A stretch of DNA of 22,109 nucleotides, from contig JAFLUQ010000021.1 of assembly GCA_022508735.1 (NCBI GenBank), positions 1 through 22,109 on the forward strand. The letters run 5' to 3'. Within the stretch, counting starts at the first letter, position 1, and each line of letters begins with the position of its first letter. The DNA comes from Oscillospiraceae bacterium (GTDB lineage Bacteria; Bacillota; Clostridia; UMGS1883). The position numbers and the translations under genes are program-made. The notes below the pieces were generated by a model that saw only the letters and a list, made by a program, of their open reading frames with translations, was not told the DNA's origin and did not search any database. Below are positions 7,120 to 14,923 of this stretch, one piece after another.

Positions 7120-8277
7120 TTGAGAAGGCGGTTTACGGCGCTGCTTGCTATGCTGCTTTTGCTTCTCTCCGTTAATATCTCGGCCAAGGACGTTCTGCCC
7201 ATCGAGGGAGTCATAGTTTCCGGCGGCATGGTGACCGGGCTTACCGGCGCAGCGGCGGAAGCGGAGGAACTTTTTATCCCCGCCAGGTCCGGCGGCCGGG
7301 CAGTGGAGATAATTTACCGCATAAAAAGCGACAAAGTTAAAAGCATAGTGCTGCCGGACACTGTTAAAACCATATACGAAGGGGCTTTTACGGGCTGCCC
7401 CAACCTCGAAAGCATAAACTTAGCCGGGGTGACCTCCATATACAGCAGAGCCTTTGAGGGCTGCTCTGCACTTACAAATATCGGCAACGGCAACCGACTG
7501 CTGCGCGGCTGCTATGTGGGCGACCGGGCCTTTGCCGGCACCGGGCTGCACAGCTTGATTCTGGACCGAAGTCTCGGGCCGGATTCCGGCGGCAGCGGGG
7601 CCTTTGAGGGCTGTGAAAATCTCAACAGGCTCAGCATAACCAGCGGTGTTTCCATAATCGACGCCGGAGCCTTTGCCGGAAACACTTCTCTCGAATACGT
7701 ATGTATGCCGCAAAGCCTGGATCGTCTCTCTGACGGTGCATTCAGCGGCTGCACCGGTCTCCGCACCGTGGTTTTTCCGATAAAAAATGTGGTTATTGAA
7801 GACGACGGTACGCCGATTTTTGCTGACTGCCCCAACCTCACCATAGTCGGCATGGCCGGGACCACAGCCGAAACCTACGCACGCACCCACGGTATTCCTT
7901 TTATTCCTTCAGTGATACCTGTAACCTCTGTTTCCACAATGGTGGCCTCCGCCAGCTGCACGGCTACGGTGACTATAAACGGTACGGATATACCGGCGTA
8001 TACCGTCGATGGCAGCGTATATGTGGGAGAAAATGTTATTAAATGCTTCGGCATAACCTGCGACTGGAACCGACCTACCCGCTCAACGCTGATAACCATT
8101 CCCGAAGGAATGACCTTTTCCGTCAGTCTTAACACTAATCCCGAGCCTTACGACATTGGCATTTTCAGCTCTGACACAGTGTTTTACCGTGATGGCTTCC
8201 GCATTCCCGCCTTTAACGTGGGCAATGGCGAGAGCATAATCGACATAAACGCCCTTGCCGGAGAAAAGCTGTATTGA
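7120..8277 (+). CDS. Secreted LRR protein with a CAO-N/stalk-like C-terminal module
   Basis: This 385-residue exported protein starts with a signal peptide (MRRRF, then a leucine-rich core, cut near SA-K, about residue 23). BspA/LRR_5 repeats run from about residue 60 to 255 (YEGAFTGC, YSRAFEGC, DRAFAGT, DAGAFAGN, SDGAFSGC). They end in the cap often seen after such repeats (PIFADCPNLTIVG... AETYARTHGIPFI). Residues about 285-385 form another module with INGTDIPAYTVDGSVYV and IPAFNVGNGESIIDINAL. This resembles the copper amine oxidase N-terminal-like domain of clostridial wall and stalk proteins. No anchor is seen. The start is TTG with AAGGGGGC upstream. It is the first gene of an operon with two small membrane proteins, and its architecture differs from that of the LRR protein at 105-1622. 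Confidence 0.88.
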   Translation: MRRRFTALLAMLLLLLSVNISAKDVLPIEGVIVSGGMVTGLTGAAAEAEELFIPARSGGRAVEIIYRIKSDKVKSIVLPDTVKTIYEGAFTGCPNLESINLAGVTSIYSRAFEGCSALTNIGNGNRLLRGCYVGDRAFAGTGLHSLILDRSLGPDSGGSGAFEGCENLNRLSITSGVSIIDAGAFAGNTSLEYVCMPQSLDRLSDGAFSGCTGLRTVVFPIKNVVIEDDGTPIFADCPNLTIVGMAGTTAETYARTHGIPFIPSVIPVTSVSTMVASASCTATVTINGTDIPAYTVDGSVYVGENVIKCFGITCDWNRPTRSTLITIPEGMTFSVSLNTNPEPYDIGIFSSDTVFYRDGFRIPAFNVGNGESIIDINALAGEKLY

Positions 8278-8298
8278 AGTCCAAAGGAGGCATAACCT

Positions 8299-8640
8299 AT
8301 GAGCAGAGCAAAGTATATTCTTTCGGCTATCGTATTTGCTGCAATACTCACGGCTATTACTGCGACAGTTTTACATTTCATTATACTGCGTCCACCTTAC
8401 TTAGGTCAGGTGCTGTTTTACTTACGAGATGACGCCGAGGCTTTCAAGGCTCTCGTCATGAGGGTCAGCATCGGAGTAGCCTGCTTAAAGCTTATCCCGG
8501 GAATAGGCGCCGACCTTTTCAAACGGCTTTCCGCACGGTTATTTACATATGAAAAGGATAAATTCAGTGAATTAGTAGCAGATCTCATATTTCCAACAGT
8601 GTTATTGGGAATAGCTCTATATGTTCGGTTTTTGGTGTAG
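8299..8640 (+). CDS. Small membrane protein, unknown function
   Basis: The 113-residue product is not recognised. It has about three hydrophobic segments: residues 7-28 (ILSAIVFAAILTAITATVLHFI), about 52-70 (ALVMRVSIGVACLKLI) and 91-112 (LVADLIFPTVLLGIALYV). A charged loop around residues 75-88 (LFTYEKDKFSE) lies between the last two. No catalytic motif is visible. The ATG follows AAAGGAGG, 21 nt after the stop of the LRR gene, and the next membrane gene starts 15 nt after its own stop. The three genes are probably one transcript, so this protein may help place or sense the exported LRR protein; that is a guess from position only. Confidence 0.75.
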   Translation: MSRAKYILSAIVFAAILTAITATVLHFIILRPPYLGQVLFYLRDDAEAFKALVMRVSIGVACLKLIPGIGADLFKRLSARLFTYEKDKFSELVADLIFPTVLLGIALYVRFLV

Positions 8641-8655
8641 CAAGGAGTGAAAGCA

Positions 8656-8928
8656 GTGAAAAATAAAAAGACAGTGGCGCTGGCCATAACAGTAATATTT
8701 TTCTTTTCCGCCCTTTCAGGCGCCTTATACATACTGCTGACAAGGCTCATTTATGAGGATGCCGCGAGATATATATTTTTGGGAACATGGCTTATGGCTT
8801 ATGCCGCCGCGTCGGTGGTGCGGCTCGTTTCGGAAAAACTCTTTGACACTAAGGTAAAGCTTACAACAATATACATAGACCTGATAATCACGCTGGTAAC
8901 GCTGGGAGCGTTCTGGGTTTGGGGATAA
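8656..8928 (+). CDS. Small membrane protein, unknown function
   Basis: This 90-residue protein is not recognised. It has three likely membrane helices: residues about 5-27 (TVALAITVIFFFSALSGALY), 35-58 (ARYIFLGTWLMAYAAASVV) and 68-89 (TIYIDLIITLVTLGAFWVW). It resembles its neighbour in size and layout, but the two are not clearly homologous by eye. The GTG at 8656 is chosen over the in-frame GTG at 8647, because AAGGAG (8642-8647) is 8 nt upstream of 8656 and overlaps 8647. It is the last gene of the LRR operon and is followed at once by a terminator shared with convergent sigG. Confidence 0.7.
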   Translation: MKNKKTVALAITVIFFFSALSGALYILLTRLIYEDAARYIFLGTWLMAYAAASVVRLVSEKLFDTKVKLTTIYIDLIITLVTLGAFWVWG

Positions 8929-8930
8929 AT

Positions 8931-8957
8931 AAAGGCCGCAGCAGTGCTGCGGCCTTT
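8931..8957. terminator. Bidirectional terminator between the LRR operon and sigG
   Basis: AAAGGCCGCAGCA (8931-8943) and its complement (8945-8957) form a near-continuous GC-rich palindrome. With A-rich and T-rich flanks it would stop transcripts from both convergent units. It lies 2 nt after the plus-strand stop and 5 nt after the sigG stop. Confidence 0.85.
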
Positions 8958-8962
8958 AAAAA

Positions 8963-9733
8963 TTATAAACTTTTTCGCAGATGCTCGATGGCACTTTTCT
9001 CTATCCTGCTGACCTGAGCCTGACTGATGCCTATCTCCCCTGCCACCTCGGTCTGAGTCTTGCCCTTAAAGAAGCGAAGGTCTATTATTCCCCGCTCCTT
9101 TTCAGGGAGCTTACCAAGAGCCTCACGAAGAGATATCTGTTCTATCCATGTTTCGTCAAGATTTTTTTCGTCTCGAACCTGGTCCATGACGAAAACCGTG
9201 TCACCGCCGTCGTGGTAGACCGGCTCAAACAGCGAGATCGGCTCCTGCACGGCGTCAAGCGCCATTACCACGTCCTCCCGCGGGAGCTCCAGAGCGGCGG
9301 CGATCTCGTCTATGGTGGGTTCGCGCTGGTATTGATTCATTATCTTTTCCTTAACGCACAGCGCTTTATAGGCTATGTCACGTAGCGACCGGCTGACGCG
9401 AACGGCGTTATTATCCCTGAGATAACGTCGTATTTCGCCGATTATCATCGGCACGGCATAGGTCGAGAACTGCACATTCTGACTGAGGTCAAAATTATCA
9501 ATGGCCTTTATGAGCCCGATGCAGCCCACCTGAAAAAGATCATCTACATATTCTCCCCTATTGTTAAACCGGCCGATTATACTCAGCACAAGACGGAGAT
9601 TGCCTTTTATAAATTTGTCACGGGCGGAGTTGTCGCCTTTCTTTATCCTAAGAAACAGCTCATGTTTTTCATCGGCGGTAAGCGTCGGAAGCTTAGCGGT
9701 GTTTACGCCGCATATCTTAACCTTGCCTGTCAT
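8963..9733 (-). CDS. sigG: Forespore sigma factor SigG
   Basis: Sigma-G directs the late gene programme in the forespore during endospore formation. The 256-residue product matches SigG closely by eye. It opens KVKICGVNTAKLP, the SigG-specific N-terminus. It has the region 2 block RFNNRGEYVDDLFQVGCIGL and the segment VQFSTYAVPMIIGEIRRYL. It then carries DNNAVRVSRSLRDIAYKAL and, in region 4, KTQTEVAGEIGISQAQVSRIEK. SigF is less likely because of the KICGVNTAKLP start. In many sporulators sigG follows spoIIGA-sigE; here it instead follows polA, coaE and a lytic transglycosylase. Its ribosome site (AAGGGGG, 9744-9750) is part of a terminator-like hairpin, and a forespore-type promoter overlaps that hairpin. 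Confidence 0.96.
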   Translation of the reverse strand: MTGKVKICGVNTAKLPTLTADEKHELFLRIKKGDNSARDKFIKGNLRLVLSIIGRFNNRGEYVDDLFQVGCIGLIKAIDNFDLSQNVQFSTYAVPMIIGEIRRYLRDNNAVRVSRSLRDIAYKALCVKEKIMNQYQREPTIDEIAAALELPREDVVMALDAVQEPISLFEPVYHDGGDTVFVMDQVRDEKNLDETWIEQISLREALGKLPEKERGIIDLRFFKGKTQTEVAGEIGISQAQVSRIEKSAIEHLRKSL

Positions 9734-9738
9734 CAGGT

Positions 9739-9784
9739 AAAAACCCCCTTACTGTCCATAGTATGGACTGCAGGGGGATTTTTT
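9739..9784 (-). terminator. Hairpin after the transglycosylase gene, enclosing the sigG ribosome site
   Basis: On the minus strand, CCCCCT (9777-9772) pairs with AGGGGG (9749-9744). An inner 6-bp stem GTCCAT/ATGGAC (9768-9763 with 9759-9754) closes a 3-nt loop. An A-run precedes it and TTTTT (9743-9739) follows, which is a terminator layout for the polA-coaE-transglycosylase operon. The 3' arm is also the AAGGGGG ribosome site of sigG, 10 nt from its ATG, so read-through RNA would have that site paired. Confidence 0.8.
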
Positions 9785-9788
9785 ATTC
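9759..9788 (-). promoter_or_regulatory. Candidate forespore (SigF/SigG) promoter of sigG
   Basis: On the minus strand, GAATA (9788-9784), 18 nt, CATACTA (9765-9759) matches the Bacillus sigma-G pattern GHATR-N18-CATWHTA at every position. Transcription would start near 9752, leaving a leader of about 19 nt that keeps the ribosome site but lacks the 5' arm of the hairpin. The elements are short, so a chance match is possible; the position right before sigG raises the odds. Confidence 0.6.
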
Positions 9789-10316
9789 CATTTTATACAT
9801 TAGTTCATATAGCCACTTATACCGCTGAACCCTGCCGAGATATCGGTCAGTTTCGCCGAACGGAAGGGTGCGCATGTCGTTTCCCGAGGCTATCCAGCGG
9901 TCGACATTCCCCTCTCCGGCGTTATAGGCCGCTACGGCGGGGCGAAGGTCGCCGTCATACTTATTCAGCAGATATCTGAGATAACAGACCGACAGCCGTA
10001 TATTTATTTCAGCGTCAAAGGAGTCGCCGTCATGATACTCTATGCCGACCATTCCGGCAACATAACGGGCGGTGTCGTCGGTGAGCTGAGCGAGCCCCTT
10101 GGCCCCGGCCGGACTGACAGCGGTGGGGTCAAAATTGCTTTCGGCCTTTATCACCGCATAGATAAGGCTCGGCGTCACGCTGTATTCATCGGCATATTTT
10201 AAAACGACATCCCGATATGGCGTTGGCAAACTGTGATACAGCAATGCGGCGCACAGCACAATAACAAGAACCGCACAGCCCGCTATGAGTGCTATATTTT
10301 TAAGCCTTGCCCGCAT
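9783..10316 (-). CDS. Membrane-anchored lytic murein transglycosylase (SLT domain)
   Basis: This enzyme would cleave the MurNAc-GlcNAc bond of peptidoglycan outside the membrane. The 177-residue protein has an N-terminal membrane helix (about residues 8-28) and then an SLT (goose-lysozyme-like) domain. Catalytic Glu59 sits in AVIKAESNFDP. The family motifs SPAGAKGLAQLTDDTA and PAVAAYNAGEGNVDRW follow. Its length is typical of the short clostridial SLT proteins. The start overlaps the end of coaE by 25 nt, so the two are probably translationally coupled. It is the last gene before sigG, and its stop codon overlaps the predicted sigG -35. A role in spore wall remodelling is possible but rests on position only. 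Confidence 0.92.
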   Translation of the reverse strand: MRARLKNIALIAGCAVLVIVLCAALLYHSLPTPYRDVVLKYADEYSVTPSLIYAVIKAESNFDPTAVSPAGAKGLAQLTDDTARYVAGMVGIEYHDGDSFDAEINIRLSVCYLRYLLNKYDGDLRPAVAAYNAGEGNVDRWIASGNDMRTLPFGETDRYLGRVQRYKWLYELMYKME

Positions 10317-10864
10317 AGTACCTCCGTCAGTCTTGTTTCCAGCTCCTCCTCGGAGGCGGAATTGTCAATGTCGATGCAGGGGCCGCCAAAAGGAGCTTGA
10401 CTGCTTATGCGGGCCCGGGCTTCCTCAAGGGACAGACCATCCCGAGCCATGATGCGCCCGGCGCGAACATCCTCAGGAGCAGTTATCCTCAAAACAAAAT
10501 CACACACTTTATCTAAGCCGCTTTCTTTCAGCAAGGGCACATCAAGAATCACGGTTTCACCTTCGTGGCTCTTTGTCTCCGCAAGGATCTCAGCCGTTAT
10601 GGGCGGATGAGTAATGGCGTTAAGCAGCCGCAGCTTCTCTGCATCGTTAAAAACAATTTGCCCGAGCACGCGGCGATTCAGCCCTCCGTCCGCATTTATA
10701 CACTCCGCCCCAAAGGTGGTTTTTATTTTTTCCAGAATATCCGGCCGGTCAGTTACGCGGCGGCTTACCTTGTCCGCGTCGATAACGTGGCAGCCCCGGC
10801 GGCGCAGGAAATCTGCCGCTGTGGACTTGCCTGCTCCGGTCAGCCCTGTTAAGCCTATGATCAT
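10292..10864 (-). CDS. coaE: Dephospho-CoA kinase
   Basis: CoaE carries out the last step of coenzyme A synthesis, phosphorylating the 3'-hydroxyl of the ribose of dephospho-CoA with ATP. The 190-residue product has the P-loop GLTGLTGAGKST (residues 4-15), the conserved DADK segment (29-32) and THPPI. The lid region is ITAPEDVRAGRIMARDGLS. Length is normal for the family. It lies 11 nt after polA on the same strand and overlaps the transglycosylase gene; polA-coaE adjacency is common in bacteria. The overlapping reading frames at 10292-10316 argue for one transcript. Confidence 0.96.
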   Translation of the reverse strand: MIIGLTGLTGAGKSTAADFLRRRGCHVIDADKVSRRVTDRPDILEKIKTTFGAECINADGGLNRRVLGQIVFNDAEKLRLLNAITHPPITAEILAETKSHEGETVILDVPLLKESGLDKVCDFVLRITAPEDVRAGRIMARDGLSLEEARARISSQAPFGGPCIDIDNSASEEELETRLTEVLCGQGLKI

Positions 10865-10875
10865 ATTGAAGCCTC

Positions 10876-13383
10876 CTATTTTGCCTCGTACCAGCTTTTG
10901 CCTGTGTGTACGTCGGCCAGCAGCGGAACGCTCAGGGCCGCCGCCCCCTCCATCTCACGGCGGAGCAGCTCTCCGGCCTTTTCAGCCTCGGCCTCGGGAG
11001 CCTCGATGATGAGCTCGTCGTGTATCTGAAGTATGAGCCGGGAATTGGGGCACTCAGCCTTAAGCGCGTTATACACCTTTACCATGGCGATCTTTATAAT
11101 GTCCGCCGCGCTGCCCTGTATGGGAGTGTTCATGGCTACACGCTCGCCGAAGGCCTGCAGATTATGATTGCGGGCGCTGAGCTCGGGCACATAGCGGCGG
11201 CGGCCGAAAATGGTTGAAACATAGCCCTGCTCCTTGGCTGCGGCAATGGTGCGCTCCATATATTCTTTTACGCCACGGTACTTCTCGAAATAGCTTTCGA
11301 TATATTGTTTGGCCTCGCGGCGGGTGATCTTCAGTTCATTGGCAAGTGAAAACTCGCCCTGCCCGTAAATTATGCCGAAGTTTACAGTCTTAGCCCGTGC
11401 GCGCATCTGGTCGGTGACACAGAAATCGGGCACACCGAACACCTGTGTGGCGGTAAGGCGGTGAATGTCTTCATTGGTATGGAAGGCTTGCTGCATTGAC
11501 TCGTCGCCGGAAATGTGCGCCAGCACGCGAAGCTCGATCTGGCTGTAGTCCGCGTCCAGAAGCACACAGCCCTCCTTGGCCACGAACATCTTTCTGAGCT
11601 CACGGCCCAGCTCAGTGCGCACCGGAATATTTTGTAAATTCGGCTCGGTTGAGCTTATGCGGCCTGTGGCGGTCACTGTCTGATTAAGCGACGAGTGTAT
11701 GCGGCTTTCACCGTCTACCAGCGGCAACAGAGCGTCGGTATAGGTGCTCTTGAGCTTGGCCGCATGGCGGTATTCGATTATCAGGTCAATAATTTCGTGG
11801 CGCGGGCGGAGCTTTTCAAGCACCTCGCTGTCGGTGCTGTAGCCGCGCTTGCTCTTTTTAACAACGGGCAGCATTAGCTTTTCAAAGAGTATTGCGCCCA
11901 GCTGCTTGGTAGAGTTGATGTTAAATTCCTCGCCCGCCATAAAGTATATGGTCTGCTCCAGCTCTCTTATGCGCGCGCCGAGAAATTCGCCGAAAATGCG
12001 GAGCTGATCTGTATCTATGCGGCAGCCCTCTCTTTCCATGGAGAACAGCACGCGCTCAAGGGGCAGCTCGATCTCATTGAGCAGGCCGATCTGCCCGCGC
12101 TCCTCAATATTTTTAAGCTGCTCCTCCATGAGATGGGTCAGCGACAAAGCTGAAAGCGGAAGGCCGCACCGGCGGCAAAGCTCCCTCAGATCATATTCAG
12201 ACTGCTGCGGATCGAGTATATAGGCGCCGATCTCGGTGTCGTAAAAATCGCCGCGAAGCTCTATTCCGCTCTTTGCAAGCAGGTGCATGGCGTTTTTTGC
12301 CCTGTGAGTCAGCTTCTTCCCCTCGCTCTCAAAGGCGGGGCGCATATCCTCTACGCTTGCTGACAGCACCCGGCCACACAGCGCAAACTGCACGGTTTCA
12401 TCCTCGATAAGGAAGGGCAGCAGAGCGGCCTTTGCGGCGGCCTCAATATCGGCGGCGCTCGCAGGAGCGGCCTCCGGCGCGGGGGTCTCGGGAGCGTATT
12501 CGGATTCGCCCGAGTCTATGTTGAGCCTTTCGGCAATGCGTTTCAGCTCAAGCTGATTCAGCTTTTCGGTCAGTGCAGCCACATCCGCGGGGCACACCTC
12601 GGCGTCAGCTATGCTGAAATCCATCGGCACGTCGCGGCAGATCTCGCAGAGCTTATAGCAGAAGTAGGCCATATCCTTGCCGTCAATGAGTTTTTGCCGC
12701 TGCCCCTTCTTTATGGACGGGTCGTCTATATTTTCGTATATCCCGTCAAGACTGTGGAAGCTTTTTATCAGCTCAAAGGCGGACTTTTCACCTATGCCGG
12801 CCACCCCGGGTATATTGTCGCTGGGGTCGCCCATCAGGGCCTTTACGGCAATGAACTCCTTCGGCGTCACTCCGTATTTTTCCATAACTGCTGCAGAGCT
12901 GTACACCTCGGTCTTGGTGTTTGACATACTGGTGGTAGTGAGCAGAACGTGTGTGTTTTCACTGGCCAGCTGAAGATCGTCCTTATCGCCGGTAGCTATG
13001 CCGCACCAAACTCCGTTTTCTTCACATATGCGGCTGACCGTGCCGATTATATCGTCGGCCTCATAGCCCTCCATCGAGAGCTGAAGCACGTTCATGGCCG
13101 AAAGCAGCCCCTTGAGGTGCGGCAGCTGGGCAGCGAGATCGTCGGGCATGCCCTTGCGCTGGGCCTTATATCCGTCATACAGCTTGTGCCGGAAGGTTGG
13201 GGCCTTCAGGTCAAAGGCCACGCAGAGGCAGTCGGGAGAGTAGTCCTCCTTCAGCCGCAGCAAAATGTTCATAAAGCCAAATATTCCGTTTGTGGGGATA
13301 CCGTCCTTGGTGGACAGAGGCCTTATGCCGTAGTATGCCCGGTTAACGATGCTGTTTCCGTCAATTATAATGAGTTTTTTCAT
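10876..13383 (-). CDS. polA: DNA polymerase I
   Basis: PolA fills gaps and removes RNA primers during lagging-strand synthesis and repair. The 835-residue product has three parts. Residues 1-290 are the 5' nuclease (MKKLIIIDGNSIVNRAYYG, GYEADDIIGT, GDKDDLQL, GDPSDNIPG). Residues about 310-460 are the proofreading fold without its acidic metal ligands. Residues about 460-835 are the polymerase: motif A DADYSQIELR at 610-619 and motif B RAKTVNFGIIYG around 663-674. Motif C is HDE at 788-790. The missing DxE at the start of the exonuclease fold means no 3'-5' proofreading is expected, as in Bacillus and Thermus Pol I. The ATG follows AAGGAG with a 7-nt gap. It heads the operon with coaE and the transglycosylase. 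Confidence 0.98.
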   Translation of the reverse strand: MKKLIIIDGNSIVNRAYYGIRPLSTKDGIPTNGIFGFMNILLRLKEDYSPDCLCVAFDLKAPTFRHKLYDGYKAQRKGMPDDLAAQLPHLKGLLSAMNVLQLSMEGYEADDIIGTVSRICEENGVWCGIATGDKDDLQLASENTHVLLTTTSMSNTKTEVYSSAAVMEKYGVTPKEFIAVKALMGDPSDNIPGVAGIGEKSAFELIKSFHSLDGIYENIDDPSIKKGQRQKLIDGKDMAYFCYKLCEICRDVPMDFSIADAEVCPADVAALTEKLNQLELKRIAERLNIDSGESEYAPETPAPEAAPASAADIEAAAKAALLPFLIEDETVQFALCGRVLSASVEDMRPAFESEGKKLTHRAKNAMHLLAKSGIELRGDFYDTEIGAYILDPQQSEYDLRELCRRCGLPLSALSLTHLMEEQLKNIEERGQIGLLNEIELPLERVLFSMEREGCRIDTDQLRIFGEFLGARIRELEQTIYFMAGEEFNINSTKQLGAILFEKLMLPVVKKSKRGYSTDSEVLEKLRPRHEIIDLIIEYRHAAKLKSTYTDALLPLVDGESRIHSSLNQTVTATGRISSTEPNLQNIPVRTELGRELRKMFVAKEGCVLLDADYSQIELRVLAHISGDESMQQAFHTNEDIHRLTATQVFGVPDFCVTDQMRARAKTVNFGIIYGQGEFSLANELKITRREAKQYIESYFEKYRGVKEYMERTIAAAKEQGYVSTIFGRRRYVPELSARNHNLQAFGERVAMNTPIQGSAADIIKIAMVKVYNALKAECPNSRLILQIHDELIIEAPEAEAEKAGELLRREMEGAAALSVPLLADVHTGKSWYEAK

Positions 13384-13418
13384 GGTAAAACTCCTTTATT
13401 TTATAAGTATATATTTCT

Positions 13419-13447
13419 ATTATACTCCGAATATGGAACTTTTTCAA
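13419..13447 (-). promoter_or_regulatory. Sigma-A promoter of the polA operon
   Basis: On the minus strand, TTGAAA (13442-13447), 17 nt, TATAAT (13419-13424). Transcription would start near 13412 with a leader of about 28 nt carrying AAGGAG. Confidence 0.75.
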
Positions 13448-13553
13448 TATAAATTTATTTTATCCTCCCTGTTTGTTCTATCCATTAAAAATGTGTTATC
13501 TGTTAAATCTTGAATTTGTAACGAAAATGACATATAAAAAATTGCAAAAAATA

Positions 13554-13582
13554 TTGATTTTTAGCCGATACAGTGATATTAT
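13554..13582 (+). promoter_or_regulatory. Sigma-A promoter of apbE
   Basis: TTGATT (13554-13559), 17 nt, TATTAT (13577-13582), with TGA before the -10 making an extended TGn motif. Start near 13589, giving a leader of about 130 nt, the longest or nearly the longest in the window. The first arm of the AGTGATA inverted repeat overlaps the -10, so a bound repressor could block it. Confidence 0.6.
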
Positions 13583-13718
13583 GTAGACTGGTATGTTGTA
13601 TCACTATATGCTCAAAAACGCATAATTTTGCTACATATTAGACGAGGTAATCGGCCGTGATAAATAACCGAAGCGGCGGGCACCTGCGCAAAACAACTGC
13701 TGTCAGGAGGAAGAAAGC

Positions 13719-14762
13719 ATGAGAATAACGGCGAGAGTTATCAGCTTATTAAGCATATTATTTTTGGTGGCCTGCGGCGGCGGAGATGGCAATGTAGAAG
13801 ATGGCAATGCAAAAGAGAGTAATGTAAGCAGTGATTATATTGCCGAAAAAACCGTATTTGCAATGGATACTGTTATGTCTCTGCGAGCATATGGCCCTAA
13901 CGGCGAAAAGGCCTTGGAAAGTGCAGAGAGCGAGATCCTTCTGCTTGACCAAAAGCTCAGGCGCGGAAGTGAGAGCAGCGAAATTTACGCGGTAAACGCA
14001 AAAGGCAGCGCAGAGGTTTCTGAGGATACGGCGGAGCTTATAAGCGCAGCTCTGGACATTGGTGAGTCAACAGGCGGAGCCTTTGATATCTCCATAGCGC
14101 CGGTGATGGATCTATGGGGGTTTTATACCGGCGAGTTTTATGTGCCTTCAGAGGCGGAGCTTTCCGATTCACTTGCGAAGGTAGACTACCGGAATGTAAG
14201 TGTAAACGGAAAGACGGTGTCTGTCACAAATGGTGCACAAATCGATCTTGGAGGTATAGCAAAGGGGTATCTGTCTTCGCAAATCATAGATATAATGAAA
14301 AAAAACGGGGTAGCCTCCAGCATTGTTTCGCTGGGCGGAAATATTCAGACTCTCGGAACAAAACCTGACGGAAGCAGCTGGAAGGTCGGGATACAAGACC
14401 CTGACAATTTGGACGGCTATATCGGTGTTCTAAGCATTTCAGATATGGCGGCTGTTACCTCGGGGGGCTATCAGCGTTTTTTTGAACAGGACGGCGCTGT
14501 GTATCATCATATCATAGACCCTGTGGGCGGCTCACCCGCGCATAGCGGCCTTAAGTCTGTAACTGTCGTAAGCGCCGACGGCACTCTGGCGGACGGTCTG
14601 TCGACCGCTCTGTATGTCATGGGGCTAAACAAAGGAACTGAATATTGGAGAAGCCACGATGGTTTTGATGTAGTTTTTGTTACCGATGACAACAAAATTC
14701 TGATCACAAAGGGGCTTGCCGATATGTTTGAAGGCCGCTCTGAGGCTCTGATAATAGAATAA
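13719..14762 (+). CDS. apbE: FAD:protein FMN transferase, lipoprotein
   Basis: ApbE uses FAD to attach FMN covalently to a Thr or Ser of exported flavoproteins, in a Mg-dependent reaction outside the membrane. The 347-residue product has a lipoprotein signal ending LVAC, so Cys19 would be lipid-modified and anchored to the membrane. A low-complexity, Asn/Glu-rich linker (about 23-40) follows. Family motifs in order: MDTVMSLRAYG (49-59), GGAFDISIAPVMDLWGF, IDLGGIAKGY, SLGGNIQ, VTSGGYQRFF, HHIIDPVGG and ADGLSTALYVMG. The last two hold the Mg and FAD contacts. Length fits the family. RBS AGGAGGAAG lies just before the ATG. No RNF or NQR genes, the classical targets, are present. The next gene, also on plus, is a giant surface protein that shares leader blocks with apbE and contains an ApbE-site-like sequence. 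Confidence 0.95.
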   Translation: MRITARVISLLSILFLVACGGGDGNVEDGNAKESNVSSDYIAEKTVFAMDTVMSLRAYGPNGEKALESAESEILLLDQKLRRGSESSEIYAVNAKGSAEVSEDTAELISAALDIGESTGGAFDISIAPVMDLWGFYTGEFYVPSEAELSDSLAKVDYRNVSVNGKTVSVTNGAQIDLGGIAKGYLSSQIIDIMKKNGVASSIVSLGGNIQTLGTKPDGSSWKVGIQDPDNLDGYIGVLSISDMAAVTSGGYQRFFEQDGAVYHHIIDPVGGSPAHSGLKSVTVVSADGTLADGLSTALYVMGLNKGTEYWRSHDGFDVVFVTDDNKILITKGLADMFEGRSEALIIE

Positions 14763-14766
14763 AGAC

Positions 14767-14805
14767 AAAAACAGTTTGCAATATCAGACATTGTAAACTG
14801 TTTTT
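14767..14805 (+). terminator. Terminator of apbE
   Basis: A 16-bp stem (14767-14782 with 14790-14805, one G-T pair) closes a 7-nt loop and runs into seven T. It separates apbE from the surface protein gene, which has its own promoter. Confidence 0.88.
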
Positions 14806-14894
14806 TTGTGAAATATTCTGCTATATAATTTCATTCCCGGCCCTTGGCGAACCTGCCCATTGTTACAGTAATGTTTCATTTTCAGTGCATACTA

Positions 14895-14923
14895 TTGACA
14901 AAATTCTATAGTAATGATACAAT
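14895..14923 (+). promoter_or_regulatory. Sigma-A promoter of the giant surface protein gene
   Basis: TTGACA (14895-14900), 17 nt, TACAAT (14918-14923), with TGA directly before the -10 (extended motif). Start near 14930, with a leader of about 110 nt. That leader contains CATAATTTTGC (14967-14977), also present in the apbE leader, and a CCATATGG palindrome. Confidence 0.75.

Larger units (their letters stand above)
13384..13718. other. Divergent intergenic region polA/apbE
   Basis: This AT-rich stretch of 335 bases has no gene. It carries the polA promoter (minus) and the apbE promoter (plus), listed separately, and a leader of about 130 nt before apbE. Around the apbE start site, AGTGATA (13572-13578) and TATCACT (13599-13605) form a 7-bp inverted repeat with a 20-nt gap. 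An alternative GATACA/TGTATC pairing overlaps it. No FMN riboswitch consensus was found in the leader. Confidence 0.5.

Noticed and set aside
11554..13383. polA exonuclease degeneration as a novel feature
   Set aside because: Loss of the DxE proofreading residues is usual for Pol I in many Firmicutes and Thermus.
12949..13452. Long open frame antisense to polA
   Set aside because: It lies opposite a conserved enzyme, has no ribosome site or family resemblance, and reflects codon composition of polA.
13589..13718. FMN riboswitch before apbE
   Set aside because: The leader is long enough and the gene concerns FMN, but the conserved FMN riboswitch junction sequences are not present.
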